Assembly (NCBI GenBank): GCA_036504855.1
Contig: DASXUL010000185.1
Span: 21,921 to 85,920, forward strand
DNA: 64,000 nt
Source: DASXUL01 sp036504855
GTDB lineage: Bacteria; Armatimonadota; DTGP01; JAKQQT01
Reading direction: 5' to 3'
Both the position numbers and the translations under genes were made by a program. Below are positions 44,159 to 52,130 of the stretch, one piece after another. Each line of letters starts with the position of its first letter. The stretch's first letter is position 1. Below the pieces are notes generated by a model, which was not told where the DNA came from, searched no databases, and was given only the letters and a program-made list of their open reading frames with translations.

Positions 44159-44280
44159 TCAGGACTCAGAACTCAGAAATCAGCCCCGGAGGCTCATATC
44201 CATTAGGCCGCTTGGCTAATGGATATAAGCCTCCGGGGCTGATTTCTGAGTTCTGAGTCCTGAATTCTGAGTCCTGACTA
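44156..44280. repeat. Large palindrome of heptad repeats between convergent genes
   Basis: The arms 44159-44205 and 44217-44263 match at 46 of 47 bases in inverted order around an 11-bp loop (GGCCGCTTGGC). The outer part is TCAGGAC, TCAGAAC, TCAGAAA, TCAGCCC heptads. An extra right-hand unit at 44265-44280 lets the arm start shift to include the stop codon. Both converging genes end with TAG at its edges. It is a likely bidirectional terminator. Confidence 0.85.
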
Positions 44281-45402
44281 CTGCACAAGGATATCGGCGA
44301 ACTTATAGGTGGTTCCGTTGGCGGCGGTGACGGCGACGGTGGGCCAGTTTGGAGTGTCGGTGAGAAATTTGGGGCCGCTGGGGGTGGCGATGAAGGTTTC
44401 CTCGGCCTTGGTTCCGGTGATGCTGGGGTTCCAAGCGAAGGCCTGGTTGGGCTGCACGATCTCCTCGCTGGTTGGCTCGAGGAACCAATCGCGGCCCTGG
44501 TAGCCGGCGGAGCCGCCCTGGTGGTGGAGCGTGTACTCGGTGGGGTATCCGGCGTCCGCGTAGGCCTTCGTCATCACCGGCCAGATGTCCCTCGCCGCTG
44601 CGCCGGGGACGGTAGCGGCCACGAGCTCGGCCTGCACCTGGCACACGGCGCGGTGCTTGTCCTTCAGCTCCTGCGGGATGGGGCCGAAATGCACCAGCCG
44701 GGTGTTGTTGATGATGAGCCCCTCGCGCAGGGCGCAGGTGACCAGCATGCAGTACTTCTCCACCTTCTTGTTGGTGGGCACGGGGTGGCGGTACTTGAAG
44801 ATGCGCTCATCGGACGCAACGAGGATGAGGCCCGGCATGATGCCGCGGTCCAGTTGCGGCCGTGATAGCAGGCCGGCGACCTCCCACTCCGTCATACCGG
44901 GTCGAATGGCGCGCATGGTTTCGTCCATGCAGGCGGCCACGTCCCGGCCGAGGGCGGCGAAGCGTTCGATCTCCTCGGGCATGAGGCTGTACCGGAGGCG
45001 GGCGAACTGGTCGCCCCGGTCCACGTAGCGGCAGGTGGGTCCGGCGCAGGGGAGCGGAGCGTCCGCGCCGCGCTGGCCGGCGCCAGCGACCTTATGGATG
45101 GCCGTTTCGAAGCCCATGGCGCCATCCTGCCAGGGATAGGGGACCGGCTCATAGCCGAGATCGAAGATCTCCTCGCCCATATGTCGGGCCATTTCGATGT
45201 TGTTCGCGATAAAGCACTTCGCCGTGGGGGTGATGGCCAGCGTGCCAACGCCGACCTCGGACCCCATCTGGATGTGGTTAGTGCGTCCGCCCGTGATCCA
45301 CGAGAAGTTCCTGCGCGTTGTGAGGAACATCACGTCTAGCCCGTCGTCCACAAGGAATCGGCGGACTTTCTCTTCCTTCGCCTGGATTTCCGCAGTGCTC
45401 AT
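44278..45402 (-). CDS. M24 family (Xaa-Pro aminopeptidase/creatinase-like) protein with missing metal ligands
   Basis: A 374-residue protein with a creatinase-type N-domain (RRFLVDDGLDVMFLTTRRNF, NFSWITGGRTNH) and a C-terminal pita-bread fold. The usual D...D ligand motif reads LREGLIINNTRLVHFG, so both Asp seem lost although TR is kept; HHQGGSAG keeps His; the fourth ligand lies at AWNPS (Asn) and the last at KAEET (Glu). It may be a non-metallo or altered-metal homologue. GGAGG lies before the ATG at 45402. Its 5' part is duplicated in degraded form at 49585. Confidence 0.8.
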   Translation of the reverse strand: MSTAEIQAKEEKVRRFLVDDGLDVMFLTTRRNFSWITGGRTNHIQMGSEVGVGTLAITPTAKCFIANNIEMARHMGEEIFDLGYEPVPYPWQDGAMGFETAIHKVAGAGQRGADAPLPCAGPTCRYVDRGDQFARLRYSLMPEEIERFAALGRDVAACMDETMRAIRPGMTEWEVAGLLSRPQLDRGIMPGLILVASDERIFKYRHPVPTNKKVEKYCMLVTCALREGLIINNTRLVHFGPIPQELKDKHRAVCQVQAELVAATVPGAAARDIWPVMTKAYADAGYPTEYTLHHQGGSAGYQGRDWFLEPTSEEIVQPNQAFAWNPSITGTKAEETFIATPSGPKFLTDTPNWPTVAVTAANGTTYKFADILVQ

Positions 45403-45580
45403 GATTTTGGCGCCTCCAGCCCTCATCTTAGCCCGGATGCGGGGGCGCGTGACACGCGGGCGCGGGGTTTGGGCGCCTCGGCTGAAGGTGGAACGCAACA
45501 TCCCCCATGGCAATCACTGGGAGGCGCCGAGACGCGGAACGAGAAGGAGGCGGGCCGATGGGCGGCCAAACGGCCCTGGA
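45237..45580. repeat. Diverged direct repeat, copy A
   Basis: About 340 bp covering the first 55 codons of the M24 gene, its upstream region and a decayed remnant of the small gene found intact at 49832. Shared stretches with copy B include GCCAACGCCGACCTCGGACC, CGGGCGCGGGGTTTGGGCGC and GGAACGAGAAGGAG-type ends. Copy B lies about 4.3 kb downstream in the same direction. Confidence 0.8.
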
Positions 45581-45945
45581 GATGGGAGCGATGCATGAGG
45601 GGGATCACCGGGATGCCCCAACCCGCTTTCCGCCTGGTCGACGGCGCTTCCCAACGCGCGGCGCTCAGATCGCCAAGATCCCCGGAAAGGCCTAGCCATA
45701 GGCATTGACACGTGTGGATAACGGCGGATGCGTCCGATAATTTGCGCAGACATCGGATAGGGCGCGTCGCCGTTGGGAGCGGTTGCGCCGGGATCAGGCG
45801 CATCATTTCGTTGCACGGTCTATTCCCTTCGAGCGGTCTCGCCGCACGTCTCGAAATGCTTCTGAACACGGTTCGTTGCCGCTGCTGTTAGGCGTTCGTA
45901 TACAACGTCTGACTCAGCGGAGAACAGGCGCAGACGGAAAGGTGC
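45403..45945. other. Intergenic region with decayed small-gene remnant
   Basis: About 540 bp. The part to about 45580 is copy A of the direct repeat, with a degenerate version (GGAACGAGAAGGAGGCGGG) of the start of the 62-residue gene. The remaining 360 bp show no gene, RNA or strong promoter motif. A promoter for the large gene at 45946 is expected close to its 3' end. Confidence 0.5.
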
Positions 45946-48900
45946 ATGATGATTCACCCTCGCGTAGCGTTCGTGTGCATGGTCTTCCTCAGCCTACAGG
46001 GCGCCGCCAATGCCGCCTCTGGCGATACGGCGGTCTTTCAGAAGATAGTTTCGGGGGACCTGGCGGCAGTGCGCGCGTACCTTGATGGCGGCGGCGCGGT
46101 GAACGCTGTTGGCGACATGAACGGCTCGTTGCTGCACTATGCGGTGGCATCCGATGAACCGGGCATCGCCGAGGCGCTGATTGAGCATGGGGCCAACGTC
46201 AACGCAAAGATGAAAGACGGCGTGACCCCTCTGCACGTGGCGGGCCAACTGGAAGCGCCCGCCGCCGCGAAGCTCGTGAACGAGATTCATCTCCCTGACA
46301 ACCCGGTGGGGTTAGCCCTGGGTCCGGGTGGGCTTGTCTTCTACAGTCGGTGGACGCCCAGTCAAGTCACCTGTTACAATCCACGCACACGCAAGGTGGT
46401 CTGGCAAGCGCCCTTGCCGGACAAGGAACCGGGCGATGTGGCCTACGACGGGGAGTCCATCTGGGCTGTCGGCTCGAAGGACCGCAAGCTGTTCCGTTTC
46501 AGCGCGCAAACCGGCCAGTTGCAGAAGACCTATCAACTGCCTGGCAGTTACCCAACCGGCGTCGAATGCGCCAAAGGCGCCATCTGGGTTTCGGACCTGA
46601 ATGAGAAGTGCATCCGGAAGATCTCGCCCGCAGACGGGTCAGTCATCCGCCAGATCCCAGGCCCTGGGCTCTGGCGCTGGAGCATTGCGTACGATGGGCA
46701 GTACCTATGGTGTTCGGGGCAAGACAAGGCCATCTTCGCCGTCAATCCCGAGACCGGCAGTCTGGTCGCCACAACGCCGTTGCCCGTAAAGCATGGGGAA
46801 TTGCGCGGCATCAAGTTCAATGGACGGTCTTTTGGAATCATTGAGAACTGGTTCAAAACGGTCAACCTCTTCGAGTTCCGAGGCGGCATTCGGGAGGCGC
46901 TGAACAAACATGCCTTGCATCAGGACAAGGGCGCGCCGATATCGCGGACCATCGCCAAGTTGACGGGTGGACCGACGAACATGACCCAGCAGCTACTGCT
47001 GGCCGGGGCAGACCCCAGCATTCAGAATGACGCTGGGCAAACTGCCCATGACTTGGCGCTGGCCTGCAACGATCTGCCGACTCTGGCCGCCTTGACTGAG
47101 GCTGAAATCTGGCAGTACGCGCCAGGATCCACCACGTCGGCGCCGAATTTCACGCTTTCCGACCTCAAGGGGAAACAGGTGACGCTTGCCGCGTTGCGGG
47201 GCAAGGTCGTTGCGATCGTGATGTGGGGGTATGACACCCGGTTCCCGAATGATATCAAAGGCGTCCCAGAGGCAGCGCAAGAGCTGATGCGGAATCCCGC
47301 GGCAAGCAAAGGCGATCTGGTCGTGCTTGCGCCGACGCATCGGCCCAAGGAAGACGCGGTTGCGTACTGCCGGGATCGCGAGGCGACGTTTCAGGTATTG
47401 CTAGACCCCGAGGGCATCGTGCGTACACGCTTTCAAGTGGGCGGGTATGCCGCGGTAGTGATCGATCGCGCGGGCCATGTTGTCTGGTATCGCCGCTCCG
47501 CCGACGCCTTCGATATCGCGCTCGCGGTGCAACGGGCGCTCTCTCCGCCGCCCCCTGCGGCGCCGGCAAAGGCGGTCGCCGAGGCCGCGCGAGAACCGGT
47601 GGTCTTCGAAGACTTCGAGCAAGGGTACGCCAACTGGACGCTGAAGGGCGATTGCTGGGGGAAAGCGCCGGCCACGGATGCGCTGTATCCTGGGCGGATG
47701 AAGGGCTATCTTGGCCACGGCTTTGTCTGTACCATGGCGGACAAGGACGATCACGCCACCGGCAGCGCGGTTTCCCGCCAGTTCACCATCGCCCATCCGT
47801 ATATCCAGGCGTTAGTTGGAGGGACTGAGGTTGCCGATCACTGTTGGCTGGCGCTCGTTGTCGATGGACGCGCCGTATGCCGGGCCGCCGGTCAGCGCTC
47901 CGACGTGCTCCTGCCGATCTGCTGGGATGTGCGTCAGTACGTGGGAAACAAGGCGCGTCTGGAAATCGTGGACGCCGGCAAGGCGGAACGCGATCACCTC
48001 CTGGTCGATCAGATCATGTTCACGGATAGCGCGGATACGCCGCCTGCGTATCTGCATGGCTTTGACCCTGACGATCAGGAGATGGCGCGAAAGGCGGCGG
48101 CGCTTGCGCCTGCTTGGTATCGCGACCTGCGCGCCAGCCGTGTGCATGTTGAGGCGACGCCGGAAAAGCGATATAGCGTTCGCATGACGGCGCCGATCCG
48201 CTGGACGACCAGGAAGCCGACGAAGGAATACTACTACCAACTTCCCCCTTCGGTGCTCACGCAGCAGGTCGAATCGCCAACTCTCACGATCACCGTTGGG
48301 AAGACAACGCTTGTTGGCCGTCCCATCCCAACCGGGCATCCCGTGATCAGGGAGGTGTTGGACTGTCAGGGCGAATTGCCCACGGACGCCATCCCGCAAG
48401 AGGGGACTGTGGAGTTCAACTGCCTGGCGACAATAAACCGTGTGAAATACGTTTCCGGCCCGCCGCCATCTCCCGCGCCGGATCTGACCGCGCAAGAGAG
48501 ACGGCGTCTGACGATGCCGCGCGATGGTTCGGCCTGGAGCCAGAGTCGCAAACCGGAATACCAACGGTATTCGCAGTGGATCCGCAATGAGAAGCTCGCT
48601 CGCTGGCCCGACGAGGGAGAGATGGCGTTCATCTACCGGGCGATCTGCTGGTGTGAACGGCATGTGAATGGCGGCGCCGATTGGGATGGCACGCCAACAA
48701 CGGAAAAGAGAGGTCTCCTGCAGGAGGCCATGAACCGTTGCGGCGACTGTGCGGGCGAGGCGGCGGTATTGATCGATATCCTGCACGCCAATGACATCCC
48801 CTGTATGCTCGAATGCGGAATCGGGCATTGCTGGGCCCTGATCTTTGTCGATAACATAGGGTGGATCCGCATTGACAACCCAGACGCCTGGCCCGGCTGG

Positions 48901-49074
48901 AATCAGGGGCCACTCAGCCCGACGTGCGAATACGGCCCATGGCCGTTCGCCGATCGGAACGACGGAGACAACAACCCGCTGGAACCGGACTACGCCAAAC
49001 GGGATCCCAGCGCCGTCGAACGCGCTCCGTTAGCCGCCTGGCCATCGTATCAACTCACCGAACTGAAACCGTAG
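45946..49074 (+). CDS. Exported mosaic protein: ankyrin, propeller, peroxiredoxin-like, jelly roll, transglutaminase-like
   Basis: A 1042-residue protein. Signal peptide 1-24; ankyrin repeats about 32-112 (LIEHGANVNAKMKDGVTPLH); YncE-like propeller about 115-310 (WAVGSKDRKLFRFSAQTGQL); an ankyrin unit about 345-385 (LLLAGADPSIQNDAGQTAHD); a peroxiredoxin-like domain about 398-535 whose active site reads MWGYDTRF without cysteines; a beta-sandwich about 552-695 (VFEDFEQGYANWTLKGDCWG); and a transglutaminase-like domain about 880-1010 with candidate triad Cys935 (RCGDCAGEAA), His961 (GHCWALIF) and Asp978 (WIRIDN). A propeller appears to split the ankyrin array. GAAAGG precedes the ATG. Substrate and role are unknown. 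Confidence 0.8.
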   Translation: MMIHPRVAFVCMVFLSLQGAANAASGDTAVFQKIVSGDLAAVRAYLDGGGAVNAVGDMNGSLLHYAVASDEPGIAEALIEHGANVNAKMKDGVTPLHVAGQLEAPAAAKLVNEIHLPDNPVGLALGPGGLVFYSRWTPSQVTCYNPRTRKVVWQAPLPDKEPGDVAYDGESIWAVGSKDRKLFRFSAQTGQLQKTYQLPGSYPTGVECAKGAIWVSDLNEKCIRKISPADGSVIRQIPGPGLWRWSIAYDGQYLWCSGQDKAIFAVNPETGSLVATTPLPVKHGELRGIKFNGRSFGIIENWFKTVNLFEFRGGIREALNKHALHQDKGAPISRTIAKLTGGPTNMTQQLLLAGADPSIQNDAGQTAHDLALACNDLPTLAALTEAEIWQYAPGSTTSAPNFTLSDLKGKQVTLAALRGKVVAIVMWGYDTRFPNDIKGVPEAAQELMRNPAASKGDLVVLAPTHRPKEDAVAYCRDREATFQVLLDPEGIVRTRFQVGGYAAVVIDRAGHVVWYRRSADAFDIALAVQRALSPPPPAAPAKAVAEAAREPVVFEDFEQGYANWTLKGDCWGKAPATDALYPGRMKGYLGHGFVCTMADKDDHATGSAVSRQFTIAHPYIQALVGGTEVADHCWLALVVDGRAVCRAAGQRSDVLLPICWDVRQYVGNKARLEIVDAGKAERDHLLVDQIMFTDSADTPPAYLHGFDPDDQEMARKAAALAPAWYRDLRASRVHVEATPEKRYSVRMTAPIRWTTRKPTKEYYYQLPPSVLTQQVESPTLTITVGKTTLVGRPIPTGHPVIREVLDCQGELPTDAIPQEGTVEFNCLATINRVKYVSGPPPSPAPDLTAQERRRLTMPRDGSAWSQSRKPEYQRYSQWIRNEKLARWPDEGEMAFIYRAICWCERHVNGGADWDGTPTTEKRGLLQEAMNRCGDCAGEAAVLIDILHANDIPCMLECGIGHCWALIFVDNIGWIRIDNPDAWPGWNQGPLSPTCEYGPWPFADRNDGDNNPLEPDYAKRDPSAVERAPLAAWPSYQLTELKP

Positions 49075-49139
49075 CCATGGAGAGGAAAGCGATGGCGGCG
49101 CGACCGGTAGCCTGGCGGCATGATGACACGTAGGAGGAC

Positions 49140-49550
49140 ATGAAGGTGAAGATACCAGACAACGTGAAAGAGGTTTTGGGGAAGGGCCACACGGTGTGGG
49201 TGGCGACGATGGGCGCTGATGGCTGGCCGAATGTGGCGGCCAAGGGCAGCGGCGGCTTGGTTGACGATGAGCATATCTATTTCGCCGACCTCTACTCCAA
49301 GAAGACGCGCGACAACCTGCTCAACAACCCCAGGGTCGCCGTCGGCATCCACAGCGTCGACCCCAAGCTGGCGGTGCAGGTAAAAGGGACCGCCAAGATG
49401 GTGGATGCGGGCGAGTTCTTTGACAAGGTGCAGGCGCGGATCAGCAGCCTCAACATGGGGCTTCCGCCGATCAAGTACGTGGTCGAGATCAAGGTCGAAT
49501 CGGTGTGGGACATGAGCGGCGGCGCGAACGCGGGCGAGCCGATTACGTAG
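49140..49550 (+). CDS. Pyridoxamine 5'-phosphate oxidase family protein
   Basis: A 136-residue split-barrel flavin-binding protein. TVWVATMGADGWPNVAAKGS, IYFADLYSKKTRDNLLNNPR and VAVGIHSVDPKLAVQVKGTA follow the PNPOx-like pattern. Such small members often bind FMN or F420 and act as general reductases; the true PdxH is longer. AGGAGG is only two bases from the ATG but eight from an in-frame GTG at 49146, which may be the real start. It lies 65 bp after the mosaic gene. Confidence 0.85.
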   Translation: MKVKIPDNVKEVLGKGHTVWVATMGADGWPNVAAKGSGGLVDDEHIYFADLYSKKTRDNLLNNPRVAVGIHSVDPKLAVQVKGTAKMVDAGEFFDKVQARISSLNMGLPPIKYVVEIKVESVWDMSGGANAGEPIT

Positions 49551-49582
49551 GAACTGGCCGGGGCGATTCGCCAATGAAACGC

Positions 49583-49890
49583 GGAGCCAGCGTGCCAACG
49601 CCGACCTCGGACCCTAGCGGGATGTGGTTAGCGCGTCCGCCCGTGATCTACGAGGAACCGCCGGCCTTTCACTTCCTTCGCCTGGATTCCCGCAGTGCTC
49701 ATTGCCTGGCGCCGCCCGCCGCTGATCTCGCCCGGATGAGGCGGCGGCGAGGCATGCGGGCGCGGGGTTTGGGCGCCCCGGCTGCGGGTAGACTACCACA
49801 TTCCTGATGGCGGTCACTGGGAGGTGGCGAGATGCAGAACGAGAAGGAGACGGGAGCGAAGGGCGGCCAGACCGCCGCCAACGCCGGCCC
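49583..49890. repeat. Diverged direct repeat, copy B
   Basis: Colinear with copy A (45237-45580). It contains a degraded 5' fragment of the M24 gene and the intact start of the 62-residue gene. Confidence 0.8.
49585..49702 (-). pseudogene. Fragment of the M24 gene 5' end
   Basis: Reading from the ATG at 49702 gives MSTAGIQAKEVKGRRFL, nearly the start of the intact M24 protein (MSTAEIQAKEEKVRRFL), then a deletion of about 50 bp, a shift and a stop. The DNA further on still matches the intact gene (GTCCGAGGTCGGCGTTGGC). It is a dead relic. Confidence 0.85.
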
Positions 49891-50020
49891 CGTTGAGGAG
49901 GATTTCCGCGACGCCAACGAGTATGCGGCGCGCGGCCAGTCCCTGGAGGCCGACCACGAAGCGGAGCTTCTGCCTGAGGATGCGTATCGGACAATGCCCG
50001 ACGACGGGCGGGATGCGTGA
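49832..50020 (+). CDS. Small acidic hypothetical protein
   Basis: A 62-residue hydrophilic, acidic protein: MQNEKETGAKGGQTAANAGP, then VEEDFRDANEYAARGQSLEA and ELLPEDAYRTMPDDGRDA. It is probably disordered. GGGAGGTGGCGAG precedes the ATG. A decayed copy lies upstream of the M24 gene at about 45532, which suggests the two genes were once divergent neighbours. No family recognised. Confidence 0.55.
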   Translation: MQNEKETGAKGGQTAANAGPVEEDFRDANEYAARGQSLEADHEAELLPEDAYRTMPDDGRDA

Positions 50021-50153
50021 GGGACGGACTTCGCGCCGATCGCGGGACGGCGCCTGACCCGCCCTCCGGCGTCACTGGGCGCCCTTCCCGGCAGGACCGC
50101 CCAGCGGAACCGGAGTGGGTCCAGAGGGCGGGCGATGGCCGTCGCTGGGCCTC

Positions 50154-50639
50154 CTAATCATCCGGCCTGCCCCGCAGATTGTAGAGCATCCCTCCTGAGC
50201 GGGCCTTCGGATCGTACACCCCGCTCTTCAGCGTCACCAAGACCGCTTGGCCCCCGACCAGGGCCCGAGCGCTGCTGATCTCAGCGTTCGTGGCGACCAG
50301 GTACTCGATCGCCAGCCGTCCCGGGCCTCTCCACTTCGCGTTGACTCCGTAGGCGCTGCTGTTGCGGACGGCGCCATAGAGGTTGGCAACTTCAACGCCA
50401 TCCGTGTACGGCTTCCCGGGCGCTGTGAGGTATACCTCGTAACCGAACGATGTGGTCGCTCCGCCGTTCGTCTCCACCACCACCGCGTCCACTTTATGGG
50501 AGGGGGACGGGACCCGCGAGACCTCGTCGTGGCTCCACTCGAATGCTGAGTCAAGCGCCTTCTCGACGCACCACAGCGCCGCAACAACCAGGACGAACAG
50601 GATGACTACGCACCCGGCGATTCTCTTGGCGATCCGCAT
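50154..50639 (-). CDS. Hypothetical single-pass membrane protein
   Basis: A 161-residue protein with one N-terminal membrane helix (IAGCVVILFVLVVAALWCVE) and a beta-rich outer domain (HKVDAVVVETNGGATTSFGY, EVYLTAPGKPY, LAIEYLVATNAEISSARALV). GAGG precedes the ATG at 50639, eight bases after the stop of the upstream gene. The outer domain resembles small YxxY-type periplasmic domains, but I cannot name a family. Confidence 0.65.
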   Translation of the reverse strand: MRIAKRIAGCVVILFVLVVAALWCVEKALDSAFEWSHDEVSRVPSPSHKVDAVVVETNGGATTSFGYEVYLTAPGKPYTDGVEVANLYGAVRNSSAYGVNAKWRGPGRLAIEYLVATNAEISSARALVGGQAVLVTLKSGVYDPKARSGGMLYNLRGRPDD

Positions 50640-50646
50640 GTCTACC

Positions 50647-51033
50647 TCAAGCCGGGGGCGCCCATCGTGGGGGGCTGAGCTTTGCTGGAACCGGCCGTCG
50701 TTCGCGTACACGGCGCCTCAGCAGGAGACAGGCGCAGAGCAGCCCGGCGCTTGCGTAGGAGAGGGTTCCACTTTCCGGGACCTCTGATGGAGCCGTACGG
50801 AAGGCCGTTATCCGGCGCCCGGCCGGAGCCACCAGCATCCCGCCCGCCGTATGGACGGGCTGCATCTGCATGACTCCCGCCGCCCACAGCATGAGGGCGA
50901 AATGGGCCATGTCGGGGGCCCAGTCCTTCCAGTGGTGGGCCTCGACGACCCAATTGAGCGCTCCAGAAGCCATGCCGAGAACCACGGCAAGCGCATACGA
51001 TTGTAGCGAGAAGAAGGTCAGCGTCTTGTGCAT
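50647..51033 (-). CDS. Membrane protein with PEP-CTERM-like tail
   Basis: A 128-residue protein with an N-terminal hydrophobic segment (LQSYALAVVLGMASGALNWV), a short HHWKDWAPDMAHF stretch that implies a second helix, and a C-terminal VPESGTLSYASAGLLCACLL followed by RRRVRER. That tail has the layout of a PEP-CTERM sorting signal, with VPESG in place of VPEPG. GAGGGGA lies five bases before the ATG at 51033. Probably in one operon with both neighbours. Confidence 0.6.
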   Translation of the reverse strand: MHKTLTFFSLQSYALAVVLGMASGALNWVVEAHHWKDWAPDMAHFALMLWAAGVMQMQPVHTAGGMLVAPAGRRITAFRTAPSEVPESGTLSYASAGLLCACLLLRRRVRERRPVPAKLSPPRWAPPA

Positions 51034-51043
51034 GGCACTCCCC

Positions 51044-51715
51044 TCAAGGGATGGCGGTTGGCGAACGAGGCACAGCATCTCGCGAAAGGGGCGCCAGGTC
51101 AATAGCGCCGTGGGGCGGAGGCGACGCCTTATCCTCGTGTCGCTCCAGCGCGGCGAACGCTTCCCGGCGCAGGTTCGGGCGATGGATCAGCTCCGCCAGG
51201 GCTCGCGCGCGTTCCGGTGCGATGTCCGCCGCGTACACGACCCCGTAGCGCATCAGCCATTCCTTCTTCTTGGCCTTGGGCGGCATGGCGAGGCAGGCTG
51301 CCTGGAGCGCATCCAACAGGGCCGGGTAGATGTCCTCGGGTCCCTCCCGAAGCCTGTAGATGAGCTCGAAGACGGCATGGGCTCGCCGGACGGCGTGCGG
51401 CTCCGGGGCGATGAGGGCCAGGAGGCGGGCTACCTCCGTCCGCACCTCGTCCATCCAACCGCTGCGGCACATGACCTGCAACGGCCATGCGGAAACCATG
51501 ACGATAGGCGGCGCCTCGCTCTGTTCACCGGCCGCCTCCAGTGATTCCCTGATGAGCCGCCTACGCGCCTTGAGGTCGTTCTCGGCCTCGGCGACGCCGG
51601 AGAGGGCCTGGCAGCGGAACCAGGGATCGGCGATGCCGCGGGCGATCCGAAGCGCGCGCTCTGGTTCCGTGGAGGCGATCCGGCATACAAGATCTCTGTC
51701 GGTGGTGGCGCTCAT
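51044..51715 (-). CDS. Hypothetical helical-repeat protein
   Basis: A 223-residue soluble protein rich in alpha-hairpins. Segments such as ALRIARGIADPWFRCQALSG and ARALAELIHRPNLRREAFAA repeat an R-x-x-A-L pattern found in HEAT/TPR-like leucine-rich arrays. No enzyme motif is visible. AAGGATCGAGGAAC precedes the ATG. It is the first gene of a three-gene minus-strand unit. Confidence 0.65.
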   Translation of the reverse strand: MSATTDRDLVCRIASTEPERALRIARGIADPWFRCQALSGVAEAENDLKARRRLIRESLEAAGEQSEAPPIVMVSAWPLQVMCRSGWMDEVRTEVARLLALIAPEPHAVRRAHAVFELIYRLREGPEDIYPALLDALQAACLAMPPKAKKKEWLMRYGVVYAADIAPERARALAELIHRPNLRREAFAALERHEDKASPPPHGAIDLAPLSRDAVPRSPTAIP

Positions 51716-52093
51716 GTTCCTCGATCCTTCGTTGGAGTGTCGCGTTCCTAACGCAATCCTAAGCGGATGCGGGAAGGGCGGCGCACGCCGCAGCGAAAAG
51801 CGGGAGGATGGTTCTGAGATTCATTGGCGGCGCCTCTTCGCGGGTATGCAGGCCGAACGCTTTGGTTCGAACCCGAGCAGCGGGGCAGGGGGCTGCCGCA
51901 ACTCTAGCATGTGGCTGGCAGGCGCGACAAAGCGCTTCGCCGGCGAAAGACGCCGTGCGGGGGCTGGGGCGTCGCCCGTCGGAATTCCGGCCCGGTTTCC
52001 GGATGGAGGGCCGCGATGGCCGCCCCGGCTTTCCCGATGCGTTTGCCGGCGGCTCGGCCATGCCGGCTTGACGGCGACTCCGCAGGGGGAATA
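51716..52093. other. Intergenic region with a signal-peptide-only micro-ORF
   Basis: About 380 bp between divergent genes. On the minus strand 51824-51759 encodes MNLRTILPLF...PASA and stops, i.e. a near-perfect signal peptide of 21 residues with no mature part. A self-complementary GGTTCGAACC lies at about 51863 but no tRNA cloverleaf can be built. Otherwise nothing recognised. Confidence 0.45.
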
Positions 52094-52115
52094 TGATTGA
52101 ATGAACGTTCAATCA
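52094..52115. promoter_or_regulatory. Operator of the TetR gene
   Basis: TGATTGAA-TGAACG-TTCAATCA is a perfect inverted repeat with 8-bp arms and a 6-bp centre, 15 bp before the TetR start. Its size and symmetry suit a TetR dimer, so the gene probably represses itself and the hydrolase behind it. Confidence 0.75.
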
Positions 52116-52130
52116 GTACGGAGATTCGCC

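Noticed and set aside
45709..45746. TTGACA followed by GATAAT upstream of the mosaic gene
   Set aside because: The spacing is about 25 bases, too long for a sigma-70 promoter.
51855..51890. tRNA-like T-arm with GGTTCGAACC
   Set aside because: On neither strand can the acceptor, D and anticodon arms be built around it.
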